From: Chromatocurvus halotolerans
GTDB taxonomy: Bacteria > Pseudomonadota > Gammaproteobacteria > Pseudomonadales > Halieaceae
Direction of reading: 5' to 3'
NCBI RefSeq assembly: GCF_004340525.1
Contig: NZ_SLWX01000001.1
Span: forward strand, 62,001-126,000
Length of the DNA: 64,000 nt
This document shows, one piece after another, positions 1 through 10,556 of this stretch. The position numbers were made by a program, and so were the translations under genes. The notes under the pieces were generated by a model. The model was not told the DNA's origin, did no database searches, and worked only from the letters and a program-made list of their open reading frames with translations. Each line of letters starts with the position of its first letter. The stretch's first letter is position 1.

Positions 1-302
1 GCGTCGCGGGGACCATCCACAAAGTCGTCGTCGACACCGCCCACTTCAAGGGCAACTTCCCCCATCACATGACGCTCGAGGCGATAAACACGGATCGGAA
101 GGATATCGAGGCGGCCAATCTTGAGTGGCAGACCCTGCTGCCGGCCCGGCGTCTGTTTGCTGACCGGGAGCACCTGTTTCTGCGCGAGCTGGTGCACGAC
201 CGCAGCGAGCGCTTCACGCATGTGCGACTGAATATTTTCCCGGATGGCGGCGTCAGCCGTCTGCGGATTCTCGGTTTCCCGGACTGGATTTCGCTCGCGT
301 GA
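1..302 (+). CDS. alc: allantoicase, C-terminal fragment (5' end outside window)
   Basis: The reading frame is open from base 3 and ends with TGA at 300-302, giving about 99 residues. The start of the gene lies left of the window. The visible part has the allantoicase C-terminal pattern: DTAHFKGNFP near its start, then a block with THVRLNIFPDGGVSRLR before a short tail. Allantoicase hydrolyses allantoate to ureidoglycolate and urea in the cytoplasm. The stop overlaps the GTG start of uraD by four bases (GTGA), so the fragment is the upstream member of the urate operon. The assignment is firm, although nothing can be said of the N-terminal domain. Confidence 0.9.
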   Translation, partial: VAGTIHKVVVDTAHFKGNFPHHMTLEAINTDRKDIEAANLEWQTLLPARRLFADREHLFLRELVHDRSERFTHVRLNIFPDGGVSRLRILGFPDWISLA

Positions 303-799
303 CCCTCGCTGACTTCAATGCGGCGGACACGGAGACCGCATCGCAGGCACTTGCCCGCTGCTGCAGCTGCCGTCGCTGGGTGGAAGCGCTGGTGCAGGGG
401 CGCCCCTACGCCGACCTGGAGGCGCTGCGCGACGCCGCGGACCGCGTCTGGACAACCCTGGGTGACGACGATTACCTGGAAGCCTTCGCCGGACATCCGC
501 AGATCGGGGACATGGACAGCCTGCACGGGAAATCCGCGGAAACGCGCTCGCTCGCCGCACAGGAGCAGGCTGGCGTCCTCGGGGCAGACGATGCGATCCT
601 GCGCGAGCTGGCGCACTGCAATGCCGAGTACTTCCGGCGTTTCGGTTTCATTTTCATCGTCTGCGCCAGCGGCAGGAGCGTCGAGGAAATGCTGCATCTG
701 ATGCAGTCACGCATGGCACATTCGCGACACGAGGAAATTGCCATCGCCGCCGAGGAGCAGCGCAGAATATTCCACAGACGAATCGGACAGTTGCTATGA
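299..799 (+). CDS. uraD: 2-oxo-4-hydroxy-4-carboxy-5-ureidoimidazoline (OHCU) decarboxylase
   Basis: A 166-residue protein, normal for this family. It decarboxylates OHCU, the second intermediate after urate, to (S)-allantoin. The family signature is visible as FAGHPQIGD around residues 62-70, whose histidine is the expected catalytic base, followed by a helix-rich region with EYFRRFGFIFIVCASGRS. The GTG start is supported by its four-base overlap with the allantoicase stop, and the stop overlaps the hiuH start (ATGA). The protein should work directly with HiuH and PuuD, which supply its substrate. Confidence 0.94.
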   Translation: MTLADFNAADTETASQALARCCSCRRWVEALVQGRPYADLEALRDAADRVWTTLGDDDYLEAFAGHPQIGDMDSLHGKSAETRSLAAQEQAGVLGADDAILRELAHCNAEYFRRFGFIFIVCASGRSVEEMLHLMQSRMAHSRHEEIAIAAEEQRRIFHRRIGQLL

Positions 800-1143
800 G
801 CCAGATCAGCACGCATGTTCTCGACACCGCCCTTGGACAGCCCGCTAAAGGGGTGCCGCTGTCACTCTGTCGGGAAGAGAGCGACGGCAGCTGGACACCA
901 GTCGCAGACGCCATCACGAATCGCGACGGACGCGTGGACGGCGGACTGTGTGAGGCCGGCCTTGAGCTGCCCGCTGGCAGCTACCGCATGCGCTTCAACA
1001 CCGCAGACTACCTCGCGTCGCAGAACCTGGAGGTTTTCTATCCCCGGATTGATGTGGTGTTCCATCTGCCCGCCGGCGGCGAGCATTATCACATTCCTCT
1101 GCTGCTCTCGCCCTACGGCTACAGTACCTATCGAGGCAGCTGA
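796..1143 (+). CDS. hiuH: 5-hydroxyisourate hydrolase (transthyretin-like)
   Basis: A 115-residue transthyretin-fold protein. It hydrolyses 5-hydroxyisourate, the unstable product of urate oxidation, to OHCU. The N-terminal ISTHVLDTALGQPAKGVPL carries a conserved active-site histidine, and the C-terminus ends in YRGS, the tetrapeptide that separates true hydrolases from animal transthyretin. There is no signal peptide, so it is cytoplasmic. It overlaps uraD by four bases and shares one base with allA (TGATG), consistent with translational coupling along the operon. Confidence 0.96.
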   Translation: MSQISTHVLDTALGQPAKGVPLSLCREESDGSWTPVADAITNRDGRVDGGLCEAGLELPAGSYRMRFNTADYLASQNLEVFYPRIDVVFHLPAGGEHYHIPLLLSPYGYSTYRGS

Positions 1144-1697
1144 TGAGCGGCCATCGGACTCCGGAACCACTGATCCTGCAAGCCCTCTCCGCCGCCGCAT
1201 TCGCGCCCTTCGGCGCGGTCATCGAACCCGCTGCTGCCGCGCACGAATACCCGATCAACGATGGACTGACCTACCGCTACGACGATATTGCCCGCGCGCA
1301 CAGCTTTCCCGCCGGACAAAGTAACGGCGAGATGAATTCCGCTGATACGGGCCTCGGCTTCAGTATTTTCCGCGCCCGGCCCGTGGCACTGCCCTTTGCC
1401 CTTCAACGCATGGAGCGGCATCCGCTGGGCACACAGGCGTTCATCAACACCGGCAACGTGGCCTTCGCCATCGTGGTCGCACCCCCGGGCGCTTTCGACG
1501 CGGCAGCAATGCGTGCCTTCCTGGCTGCACCGGGACAAAGCATCAACTATCACGTTGGCACCTGGCATCACCACCTGCTGGCCCTCGGTCGCGGCGATTT
1601 TATCGTGGTCGACCGGATCGGCGATGGCAACTGCGACGAGATGGCGCTCCCTGAGCCGATCATGCTCGTGGCCAGCAGCGCAGACGGCCACCGCTGA
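1143..1697 (+). CDS. allA: ureidoglycolate lyase
   Basis: A 184-residue cupin-like protein of the AllA family. It cleaves ureidoglycolate to glyoxylate and urea, the last step after allantoicase. Recognisable parts are AAFAPFGAVIE near the N-terminus, the central segment with NTGNVAFAIVVAPPGAF, and the conserved YHVGTWHHHLLAL near residue 140, a likely substrate-binding strand. Its start shares a base with the hiuH stop and its stop shares a base with the guaD start. With alc, uraD and hiuH it completes urate degradation to glyoxylate, apart from allantoinase, which is not in the window. Confidence 0.93.
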   Translation: MSGHRTPEPLILQALSAAAFAPFGAVIEPAAAAHEYPINDGLTYRYDDIARAHSFPAGQSNGEMNSADTGLGFSIFRARPVALPFALQRMERHPLGTQAFINTGNVAFAIVVAPPGAFDAAAMRAFLAAPGQSINYHVGTWHHHLLALGRGDFIVVDRIGDGNCDEMALPEPIMLVASSADGHR

Positions 1698-3031
1698 TGC
1701 TGCAGGCACACAGAGGGGCTGTGCTGCACTTCCTGCAGGATCCAGATGTGGCACCGGCAGAAGACGCCTGGGCGCATTACCCGGATGGCCTGCTCGTGAC
1801 AGAGGGCGATCGCGTGCACAGCGTTGGCCCGGCATCCTCACTGCTGGCATCGCTTCCCGCTGATTGCCCGGTGCGCCGGCATGACAATGCCCTGCTGCTT
1901 CCCGGTTTTATCGATACGCATATTCATCTGCCGCAGATGGAGATGGTCGGCGCCCATGGCGAGCAGCTGCTGGAATGGCTGGAGAAATACGTCTTTCCCG
2001 CAGAGGCGAAGTTTGCCGATGCCGCCTACGCGGGCGCGGTATCAGAGCGCTTCCTCGACGAACTGCTGCGCAACGGCACGACCACGGCAATGGTGTTCGG
2101 CAGCGTCCACGCCGTCTCCGTGGAGGTGTTTTTCCAGGCCTGCGAGCGGCGCGGGCTGCGCATGATCGCCGGCAAGGCAATGATGGACAGGCACTGCCCC
2201 GACACCGTGCGCGACAGCGCGGGGAGTGCCTACCGGGACAGCAAGCGACTGATTCAGGACTGGCATGGACGCGGACGCCTGCGCTACGCCGTCACGCCGC
2301 GCTTTGCCCCCACCTCATCGCCCGAGCAGCTGGCGCTGGCGGGACAGCTGCTGCGCGAGCATCCGGGGGTGTATCTGCAGACGCACATGTCCGAAAACCT
2401 GGATGAAGTGGCCTGGGTCGGTCGTCTGTTCCCGGAGGCGCCGCACTATCTCGGCGCTTACGACGCGGCGGGCCTGCTCGGGCGCCGCAGCGTCTTTGCG
2501 CACTGCATACACCTGACGGACGGGGAGTGGACGCGACTGGCTGACAGCGCCAGCAACATTGCATTCTGCCCGACTTCGAACCTGTTTCTCGGCAGCGGAC
2601 TTTTTTCCCTGCGCTGTGCGCGAAAGCACGGAATCCACGTTGGCCTGGGCACCGATATCGGCGGCGGGACCAGCTTTTCCCTGCTGCAGACGCTCAACGA
2701 GGCCTACAAGGTACTGCAGCTTCGCGGTGAGCGCCTGTCGCCACTCAAAGCGTTCTACCTGGCGACGCTGGGCGGCGCGAGAACGCTGGATCTCGAGGAC
2801 ACACTGGGTAACTTCATGCCCGGCAAGGAAGCCGATTTCATTGTCGTCGACACGGCCTGTACGCCGCTTCTGGCGTTTCGTTTGCAGCACTGTCGCGACC
2901 TTGCCGAAACCCTGTTCGTGCTCAGCACGCTCGGCGACGACCGGGCGATCCGCGAGACCTGGTCGGGGGGACGCCGCGTGCATCACCGGGACGCGCCAGC
3001 GACCCGGCCCGACTCGATGGAGAGTGCATAA
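1697..3031 (+). CDS. guaD: guanine deaminase
   Basis: A 444-residue amidohydrolase that deaminates guanine to xanthine and so feeds purine into the urate pathway. The metal-binding HxH appears in DTHIHLPQ (about residues 73-80). Other hallmarks are TPRFAPTSS (about 204-212), the histidine in FAHCIHL, and GTDIGGGTSFSLL with the metal-ligand aspartate near residue 320. The family length is usual. It begins on the last base of the allA stop and is followed after 5 bp by puuD. Xanthine dehydrogenase, needed to link guanine to urate, is not in the window. Confidence 0.94.
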   Translation: MLQAHRGAVLHFLQDPDVAPAEDAWAHYPDGLLVTEGDRVHSVGPASSLLASLPADCPVRRHDNALLLPGFIDTHIHLPQMEMVGAHGEQLLEWLEKYVFPAEAKFADAAYAGAVSERFLDELLRNGTTTAMVFGSVHAVSVEVFFQACERRGLRMIAGKAMMDRHCPDTVRDSAGSAYRDSKRLIQDWHGRGRLRYAVTPRFAPTSSPEQLALAGQLLREHPGVYLQTHMSENLDEVAWVGRLFPEAPHYLGAYDAAGLLGRRSVFAHCIHLTDGEWTRLADSASNIAFCPTSNLFLGSGLFSLRCARKHGIHVGLGTDIGGGTSFSLLQTLNEAYKVLQLRGERLSPLKAFYLATLGGARTLDLEDTLGNFMPGKEADFIVVDTACTPLLAFRLQHCRDLAETLFVLSTLGDDRAIRETWSGGRRVHHRDAPATRPDSMESA

Positions 3032-3036
3032 AGCCG

Positions 3037-4248
3037 ATGGAAAATTATGTCCTGGACTGGCTGGGTCTGCTGTTCCGCTGGCTGCACCTAATAACGGGAG
3101 TGGCGTGGATCGGCGCATCCTTCTACTTCATGTGGCTGGACAACAGCCTCGAAGAGCCACCCCCCTGGAAGCGGAACAAGGGCATCAAGGGCGACCTCTG
3201 GGCAATCCATGGCGGCGGCATCTACGAGGTTGCGAAATACCGGCTGGCGCCCGAAGCCATGCCTGCAACCCTGCACTGGTTCAAGTGGGAAGCCTACAGC
3301 ACCTGGCTCACCGGCATGGTCCTGCTCACCCTTATTTATTACCTGGGTGCCGAGTCCTACCTCATCGACCCCAGGGTCGCCGAGCTGTCGCCGGCTCTCG
3401 CCGTTGGTCTCGGGCTGACCTTTATTGTCGGCAGCTATGTCGCTTACGAGCTGCTGTGCGCCAGCCCGCTGGCGCGTCATCCCCTGTGGATTGCTGCTGT
3501 CCTGGCGATGGCGGCGGCTTTCCTTGCCTGGTGGCTGAGCCGCGTGTTCAGCGGCCGCGGCGCCTACATCCATTTCGGTGCGATCATCGGCACCCTGATG
3601 GTCGGAAACGTGTTCCGGGTCATCATGCCGGCGCAGCGGTCCCTGGTGTCGGCGATAGCGCGGGGCGAGGCGCCGGATCCCGCGCCCGCCGTCAAGGCCA
3701 AGCTGCACTCCACGCACAACACCTACCTGACTCTACCCCTGCTGTTCATCATGATCAGCAGTCACTACCCGATGACCTACGCGCATCCTCGCAACTGGCT
3801 GGTGCTGCTGGCCCTGGTGGTCATTACGGCCGTAGCACGCCACTATTTCGTCCTGCGTCACAGGCAGGTAAACAGGCCTTGGATAGTGGCGGGCTGCGGC
3901 CTCGCCACCCTGCTTCTGGCCATCGCCATTGCGCCGGCGCACCTGCGCTCTGCCGGGACTGCAGATACCGCCACACCAGAGGACGCGCTGGCCGACGAGG
4001 GCTGGCATATTGTCCGGACCCACTGCACCGGGTGCCATGCCCGCGCACCCACCGATGAAAGCTTTACCCGCGCGCCGGCGGGCGTCATGCTGGATACACC
4101 AGCCGATGTACGCCAGTGGTCTGATCGCATCAGGTCGCAAGCCATCGATACGCACAACATGCCATTCATGAACAGCACAGGCATGACTGCGACCGAGCGG
4201 GAGCGGCTGGCGCAATGGCTGGCTGCGGGGGCCCCGGCACCCGGTTGA
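3037..4248 (+). CDS. puuD: membrane-bound urate hydroxylase PuuD with C-terminal cytochrome c domain
   Basis: A 403-residue protein of the PuuD urate hydroxylase family, which replaces soluble uricase and passes electrons to the respiratory chain instead of making hydrogen peroxide. About eight hydrophobic segments fill residues 8-310, starting with a stretch containing FRWLHLITGVAWIGASF. The C-terminal part has one haem c site, CTGCH (Cys330, Cys333, His334), with methionines downstream as possible axial ligand. Residues 49-60 (GIKGDLWAIHGG) are typical of the family. It is the last gene of the urate operon; hydroxyisourate would go to HiuH. The fusion of the haem domain is usual in this family. 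Confidence 0.92.
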   Translation: MENYVLDWLGLLFRWLHLITGVAWIGASFYFMWLDNSLEEPPPWKRNKGIKGDLWAIHGGGIYEVAKYRLAPEAMPATLHWFKWEAYSTWLTGMVLLTLIYYLGAESYLIDPRVAELSPALAVGLGLTFIVGSYVAYELLCASPLARHPLWIAAVLAMAAAFLAWWLSRVFSGRGAYIHFGAIIGTLMVGNVFRVIMPAQRSLVSAIARGEAPDPAPAVKAKLHSTHNTYLTLPLLFIMISSHYPMTYAHPRNWLVLLALVVITAVARHYFVLRHRQVNRPWIVAGCGLATLLLAIAIAPAHLRSAGTADTATPEDALADEGWHIVRTHCTGCHARAPTDESFTRAPAGVMLDTPADVRQWSDRIRSQAIDTHNMPFMNSTGMTATERERLAQWLAAGAPAPG

Positions 4249-4356
4249 CGGCTTTCCGCGGCAGTGGATGCGCCATGCGCGTGGAACCGACGCCGCGATT
4301 ACCGGTCAATGACTGTGAGATTCAACATCAGGATTCACCACAAGGATGTCAGACAC

Positions 4357-5151
4357 ATGCAGAGCTCCACAATCCTTCAAGGCCGTGGGCGACGGAAGCG
4401 GGCCGCTTTCCATAGCGTTCTCGCAACGCTTATCACGCTGACCCTGGGGCCGGCAGTGCTGGCCGCCGAGGCCGGAGGTGACGCAGGCAATCCGCCGCCG
4501 GCAATATCGGTGACCGGCGAGGGCAAAGTCACGGCACAGCCAGATCGCGCCGCGCTGCAGCTGGGCGTGCAGGTCCGTCATGAGGATCTCGCCGAGGCCC
4601 GTAGCGAGGTCACGCGTCGCAGCAACGCCATTCTGCAGCACCTCGCCTCCCTGGGGATTGAGGAGCGACACGTCAATGCGACTGACATCAATACACTGCC
4701 GGAATATCGCTGGGACAAGGAGCAGGAAACCCAGGTCCTCACCGGCTACAGCGTGCAGCGGAGCATCGACCTGGCGCTGATGGACCTGTCGCTGTTGTCG
4801 ACGGTCATTGAGGGATCGGCGGACGCCGGCGCCAACCGTATTACCCCACCGCGGCTATCGCACAGCAGGGAGGCAGAGCTGCGACGCGATGCATTGCGAC
4901 TGGCGACTGAAGATGCACGCGCCAACGCCAGGGCCATTGCCGAGACGCTGGGCGGCACACTGGGCGCGGTGCGAGATATCAGCACTGGCGGAAGTCCGCG
5001 ACCTGTTCCGATGGCCAGGGACATGATGATGCGTGCCTCCGCGGAGACCGCCGATGCCGACGCCACCTATGTCGCCGGCGACCAGACTTTCGAGGCGCGC
5101 GTCAGCGCCACCTTCAACCTTGCAACGACGGGCAGCGCAGACGGTGTTTGA
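4357..5151 (+). CDS. SIMPL-domain (DUF541/YggE family) exported protein
   Basis: A 264-residue protein with a signal peptide (basic RGRRKR, then a hydrophobic core ending AVLAAEA) and one SIMPL domain. The domain is recognised by ISVTGEGKVTAQPDRA after the signal, then NATDINTLPEYRW and RDALRLATEDARANARAIAETL. YggE-type proteins lie in the periplasm or envelope and are tied to oxidative-stress tolerance, but the biochemical role is unknown. I chose ATG 4357 because it gives a clean signal peptide and has AAGGA upstream; in-frame ATGs at 4264 and 4309 would add a tail before the signal. It lies 108 bp after puuD. Confidence 0.85.
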   Translation: MQSSTILQGRGRRKRAAFHSVLATLITLTLGPAVLAAEAGGDAGNPPPAISVTGEGKVTAQPDRAALQLGVQVRHEDLAEARSEVTRRSNAILQHLASLGIEERHVNATDINTLPEYRWDKEQETQVLTGYSVQRSIDLALMDLSLLSTVIEGSADAGANRITPPRLSHSREAELRRDALRLATEDARANARAIAETLGGTLGAVRDISTGGSPRPVPMARDMMMRASAETADADATYVAGDQTFEARVSATFNLATTGSADGV

Positions 5152-5221
5152 CCGCTCTGCACAGGACGCTACACTTCCAGCTGATCTGACTCCTTTTCTG
5201 GCAACCGGGTATCTGACATTG

Positions 5222-7342
5222 ATGATGCGACGCACGCTTACAGCACTGACCCTCAACTGCCTCTTCTGGCTCTCCGCGGCAACAGTTCACGCGGTCACCC
5301 AGATCGAGCCCAGCGAAGCACAGGCAGATACAGCGCGGGAGCTGGTCGAGCAGCTGGAAAAACGTCATTACGCAAAGCTGCACTACGACGAAAATCTGTC
5401 GACCGCGCATCTTGAGAATTACATCGACAGCCTCGATGGCGGAAAGATGTTTTTCACCCAGGCGGATGTCGCGGAATTCAGGAAATATGCCGCCACCACG
5501 GAGAATGATTTTTCCAGTGGCAATCTCGGCGTCGGTTTCATGATCTTCAACCGCTTTGCCGAGCGGCTGGAGGCGCGCCTGACCCGCGTTGTGGAGACCT
5601 TGCCCGAGCGCTATGCCGCCATGGATTTCACCGTTGACGAGGATTTTGTGATCAATGGAGAGAAGCGCACATGGGCAATGGACAGTGACGAGCTCGAAGA
5701 ACGCTGGCGCAAGCATCTGAAAAACCAGGCTCTGAGTCTGCGACTGGCAGACAAGGACGAAGAGGATATCGCCAGCGTGCTGAGCAAGCGTTACCAGCGA
5801 CAGCTAAAGCGCGTCGCCCAGTACAACGCCCAGGACGTCTTTCAGGTATATGCCAATGCGCTGACCGAGCTTTACGACCCTCATAGCAACTATCTCTCAC
5901 CCCGACGCTCCGAGAATTTCAACATCAACATGAGCCTGTCCCTCGAAGGGATTGGCGCTGTACTGCAGTCTGATGACGACTACACCAAGGTGGCACGCAT
6001 TGTGGCGGCCGGCCCAGCGGACAAGCAGGGTGATCTGAAGCCGTCGGATCGCATCGTCGCCGTCGGCCAGGGGGAAGAAGGACCGATGGAGGATGTTATC
6101 GGCTGGCGTCTCGACGAGGTGGTCGACCTGATTCGCGGACCGAAGGACAGCACGGTACGACTCAGTGTGATGCCGGGTACGCCCGGTGCGGCAACCGAGG
6201 AACGCAAGACCATCAAGATTGTCCGCAACACCGTGAAGCTGGAGGAGCAGTCCGCGCAGAAGCGGGTGCTGGAACTGCCGGCCGGAGACGACACCATCAA
6301 GGTCGGCGTGATCGATATTCCCGCGTTCTACATTGATTTCGATGCCATGCGTCGCGGCGATGACGATTACAAAAGTACAACACGCGATGTCGGCCGGCTG
6401 CTGGAGGAACTGCAGACCGAAGGCGTGGATGGCGTGATCATCGACCTGCGCAACAACGGCGGCGGGTCCCTGCAGGAAGCCAACGAGCTCACTGGCCTGT
6501 TCATTGAATATGGGCCCACCGTGCAGATCCGGCACTCATCCCGGCGGGTCTGGCGCGATGGCAAGCGCCTGCGCAGCGCCTACTATGAAGGCCCTCTTGT
6601 GGTGATGATCAACCGTCTCAGCGCCTCTGCCTCCGAGATTTTCGCAGGAGCGATCCAGGATTACGAGCGCGGAATCATTGTAGGTGACCGGTCCTTCGGC
6701 AAGGGCACGGTGCAGACCATGGTGCCCCTTAAGGAGGGGCAGCTCAAGGTGACCGAGAGCAAGTTCTATCGCATTTCGGGCGATAGTACCCAGCACCGCG
6801 GCGTCGTGCCCGACATCACCTTTCCCTCCATGTTCAACGCCGAGGAAATCGGTGAGAGCTCGCTCGACCACGCACTTGCCTGGGACCAGATCAACCCGGT
6901 GAGACATCGCCGCTATGGTGATCTGGATGCGGTTATCCCGGAGCTCGCCGCCCTGTTCGACGAGCGCAAGAAAGATAATGCCGAGCTGAATTACCTGGTA
7001 GAACAGGTGTCGCTGGCCAATGACGACAGCGATGTCGACAGCGTATCCCTGAACGAGGCGGTTCGACGTGCGCGACGCGAGACGCGGATGAGTAAAGCGC
7101 TGGCTATTGAGAATCGTCGGCGCAGCGCTCGCGGCGAGGAACCCCTCGCGTCACTCGATGACGACGATCGGGGGGAGGAAGACGAGAACAGCAGTGACGG
7201 TCTCGCGGCCGCCGATGCGGATCCGGATGAGAATAAAGATGAGGTCGATGACGTGCTGCTCACCGAGGCCGGCCATATTCTTGTCGATACACTGCTGATG
7301 CGTGAACCGTCCTATGCGGTCAACGCGAAAAAGAAAGACTAG
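5222..7342 (+). CDS. prc: tail-specific (C-terminal processing) periplasmic protease
   Basis: A 706-residue S41 protease with a signal peptide (MMRRTLTALTLN start, cleavage probably after AATVHA). It degrades periplasmic proteins with non-polar C-termini and trims substrates such as penicillin-binding protein 3 in relatives. A PDZ domain lies roughly at residues 240-320 (ILRIVAAGPADKQGDLKPSD-like region). The catalytic serine sits in SASASEIFAGA and the lysine in FGKGTVQTM. The C-terminal domain holds an acidic, low-complexity stretch near residues 640-685 that I do not expect in E. coli Prc. ATG 5222 starts the signal peptide; the longer open frame upstream overlaps the SIMPL gene and looks non-coding. 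Confidence 0.93.
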   Translation: MMRRTLTALTLNCLFWLSAATVHAVTQIEPSEAQADTARELVEQLEKRHYAKLHYDENLSTAHLENYIDSLDGGKMFFTQADVAEFRKYAATTENDFSSGNLGVGFMIFNRFAERLEARLTRVVETLPERYAAMDFTVDEDFVINGEKRTWAMDSDELEERWRKHLKNQALSLRLADKDEEDIASVLSKRYQRQLKRVAQYNAQDVFQVYANALTELYDPHSNYLSPRRSENFNINMSLSLEGIGAVLQSDDDYTKVARIVAAGPADKQGDLKPSDRIVAVGQGEEGPMEDVIGWRLDEVVDLIRGPKDSTVRLSVMPGTPGAATEERKTIKIVRNTVKLEEQSAQKRVLELPAGDDTIKVGVIDIPAFYIDFDAMRRGDDDYKSTTRDVGRLLEELQTEGVDGVIIDLRNNGGGSLQEANELTGLFIEYGPTVQIRHSSRRVWRDGKRLRSAYYEGPLVVMINRLSASASEIFAGAIQDYERGIIVGDRSFGKGTVQTMVPLKEGQLKVTESKFYRISGDSTQHRGVVPDITFPSMFNAEEIGESSLDHALAWDQINPVRHRRYGDLDAVIPELAALFDERKKDNAELNYLVEQVSLANDDSDVDSVSLNEAVRRARRETRMSKALAIENRRRSARGEEPLASLDDDDRGEEDENSSDGLAAADADPDENKDEVDDVLLTEAGHILVDTLLMREPSYAVNAKKKD

Positions 7343-7355
7343 TGGGCCACTAGGG

Positions 7356-8729
7356 TCAATCGCACCAGGCCAGGTCTGCGGCAAGCCGCACTACGTCGCC
7401 GATAATGATGAGCGTTGGCGGCTGTGGCTGTTCGCGCTCCACAACGGCAGTCATGGTCGACAGGGTTCCCCTGATCACCCGCTGCTCGGCCGTGCTTGCC
7501 TTCTCCACCAGAGCCACCGGCGTTCCAGGATCGCGCCCATGGGCCTGCAGCTGTTCGCAGATAATGGGCAGTCCGACGAGCCCCATGTAGAACACCAGGG
7601 TTTCCTGGGGCGACTGAAACTCTTCCCAGCGATGCGGCAGCTTGCCGTCACGGGTGTGCCCGGTGAGAAAGCGTACCGATTGTGCGTAATCGCGATGGGT
7701 CAGCGGAATGCCCGCATAGCAGGCGGCGGCGTTGGCGGCGGTGATACCCGGGACAATCTGGAAGGGGATACCGTGGCGTGCCAGCAGCGTAATCTCCTCG
7801 CCACCGCGGCCAAAGACGAAGGGATCCCCGCCCTTCAGCCGTACCACGCATTTGCCCTGTAGCGCATAGTCCACCAGGGCCTGGTTGATCTCCTCCTGCG
7901 GCAGGGCGTGCTCGGCACGCCGCTTGCCGACATAGATACGCTGCGCATCGCGGCGGCCGAGATCGATGATAGCCTGAGGCACCAGCCGGTCGTGCAGAAT
8001 GACATCACCCCGCTGCAGAAGGCGCAGGGCCTTGAAGGTCATCAGGTCGGGATCACCGGGTCCCGCGCCGATAAGAAAGACCTCACCCACAGGTGTCGGG
8101 TCTTTCGCCAGCAACGCATCCACCGCGGCGCCGGCCTGATCGGTGCGCCCGGCCAATACCATCTCTGCCACCGGCCCCTCCACCAGATCTTCCCAGAAGC
8201 GCCGCCTTGTCGACTCATCGGGGATGGCAGCTTTTACCCTTGCCCTCAAGCTGCCGGCAAAACGCGCGACGTCACCGAGCCGGGCCGGCAGCATTGCCTC
8301 CAGCTGCCGACGCACCGCGCGACCGAGCACCGGACTTGCTCCGTTGCTGCCGATCGCGACCAGCAGCGGATCGCGATCGACAATCGAGGGAAAGGTGAAC
8401 GTGCAAAGCTCGGGAGTGTCCACCACGTTGACCGGGATATTGCGCTCACGCGCTTCGGCGTGCACCCGTCGGTTCACGGCGTTATCCGGCGTTGCTGCAA
8501 TTACCAGTATCTGCCCGCCCAGATCGCCCGGCACATATGCCCTCGCCTGCCAGGTTCCCCCGTGATCATCAAGCAATCCTTGCAGGCCACTGTCTATCTC
8601 AGGCGCAATCACCGTGAGATTCGCGCCGGCACGGCACAGAAACAGGGCTTTTCGCGAGGCCACCGTACCACCGCCGATCAGTGTCACCGGCTCGCCGCGC
8701 AGCTTGAGGAATACCGGCAGGGCCTCCAC
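7356..8729 (-). CDS. cysG: siroheme synthase (trifunctional)
   Basis: A 457-residue trifunctional enzyme. The N-terminal half (about 1-200) is precorrin-2 dehydrogenase/ferrochelatase with the NAD-binding VTLIGGGTVASRKA. The C-terminal half is uroporphyrinogen III methyltransferase, shown by GAGPGDPDLMTFKAL, VRLKGGDPFVFGRGGEE and the PGITAANAAA block. It makes sirohaem, the cofactor of sulfite and nitrite reductases, from uroporphyrinogen III. It is the last gene of the ftsK-lolA-rarA-crcB-serS-cysG run, 9 bp after serS, and faces prc with a 13-bp gap. Confidence 0.97.
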   Translation of the reverse strand: MEALPVFLKLRGEPVTLIGGGTVASRKALFLCRAGANLTVIAPEIDSGLQGLLDDHGGTWQARAYVPGDLGGQILVIAATPDNAVNRRVHAEARERNIPVNVVDTPELCTFTFPSIVDRDPLLVAIGSNGASPVLGRAVRRQLEAMLPARLGDVARFAGSLRARVKAAIPDESTRRRFWEDLVEGPVAEMVLAGRTDQAGAAVDALLAKDPTPVGEVFLIGAGPGDPDLMTFKALRLLQRGDVILHDRLVPQAIIDLGRRDAQRIYVGKRRAEHALPQEEINQALVDYALQGKCVVRLKGGDPFVFGRGGEEITLLARHGIPFQIVPGITAANAAACYAGIPLTHRDYAQSVRFLTGHTRDGKLPHRWEEFQSPQETLVFYMGLVGLPIICEQLQAHGRDPGTPVALVEKASTAEQRVIRGTLSTMTAVVEREQPQPPTLIIIGDVVRLAADLAWCD

Positions 8730-8738
8730 GGTGCGGCC

Positions 8739-10464
<1,726 letters not shown>

Positions 10465-10556
10465 GCGTCTGCCTTTCCTTTACCCGCGCCGCCCGGGGGC
10501 CGCCCGCCGGGCCGCCGATTGTACGCGCTTTGCATGCGGTCGGACAGGCAGCGGGG

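Noticed and set aside
2559-4058. A 499-codon plus-strand open frame
   Set aside because: It is a shifted frame of guaD and puuD, both of which have clear family motifs.
7340-7352. Palindrome TAGTGGGCCACTA at the prc stop
   Set aside because: The loop would be a single base and there is no T tract, so it is not a believable terminator. A similar TAGTGGCCCAC after the GNAT gene also overlaps a stop codon and is likely coincidence.
10465-10556. Possible fluoride riboswitch before crcB
   Set aside because: I could not find the conserved pseudoknot pattern, and crcB lies within a run of housekeeping genes.
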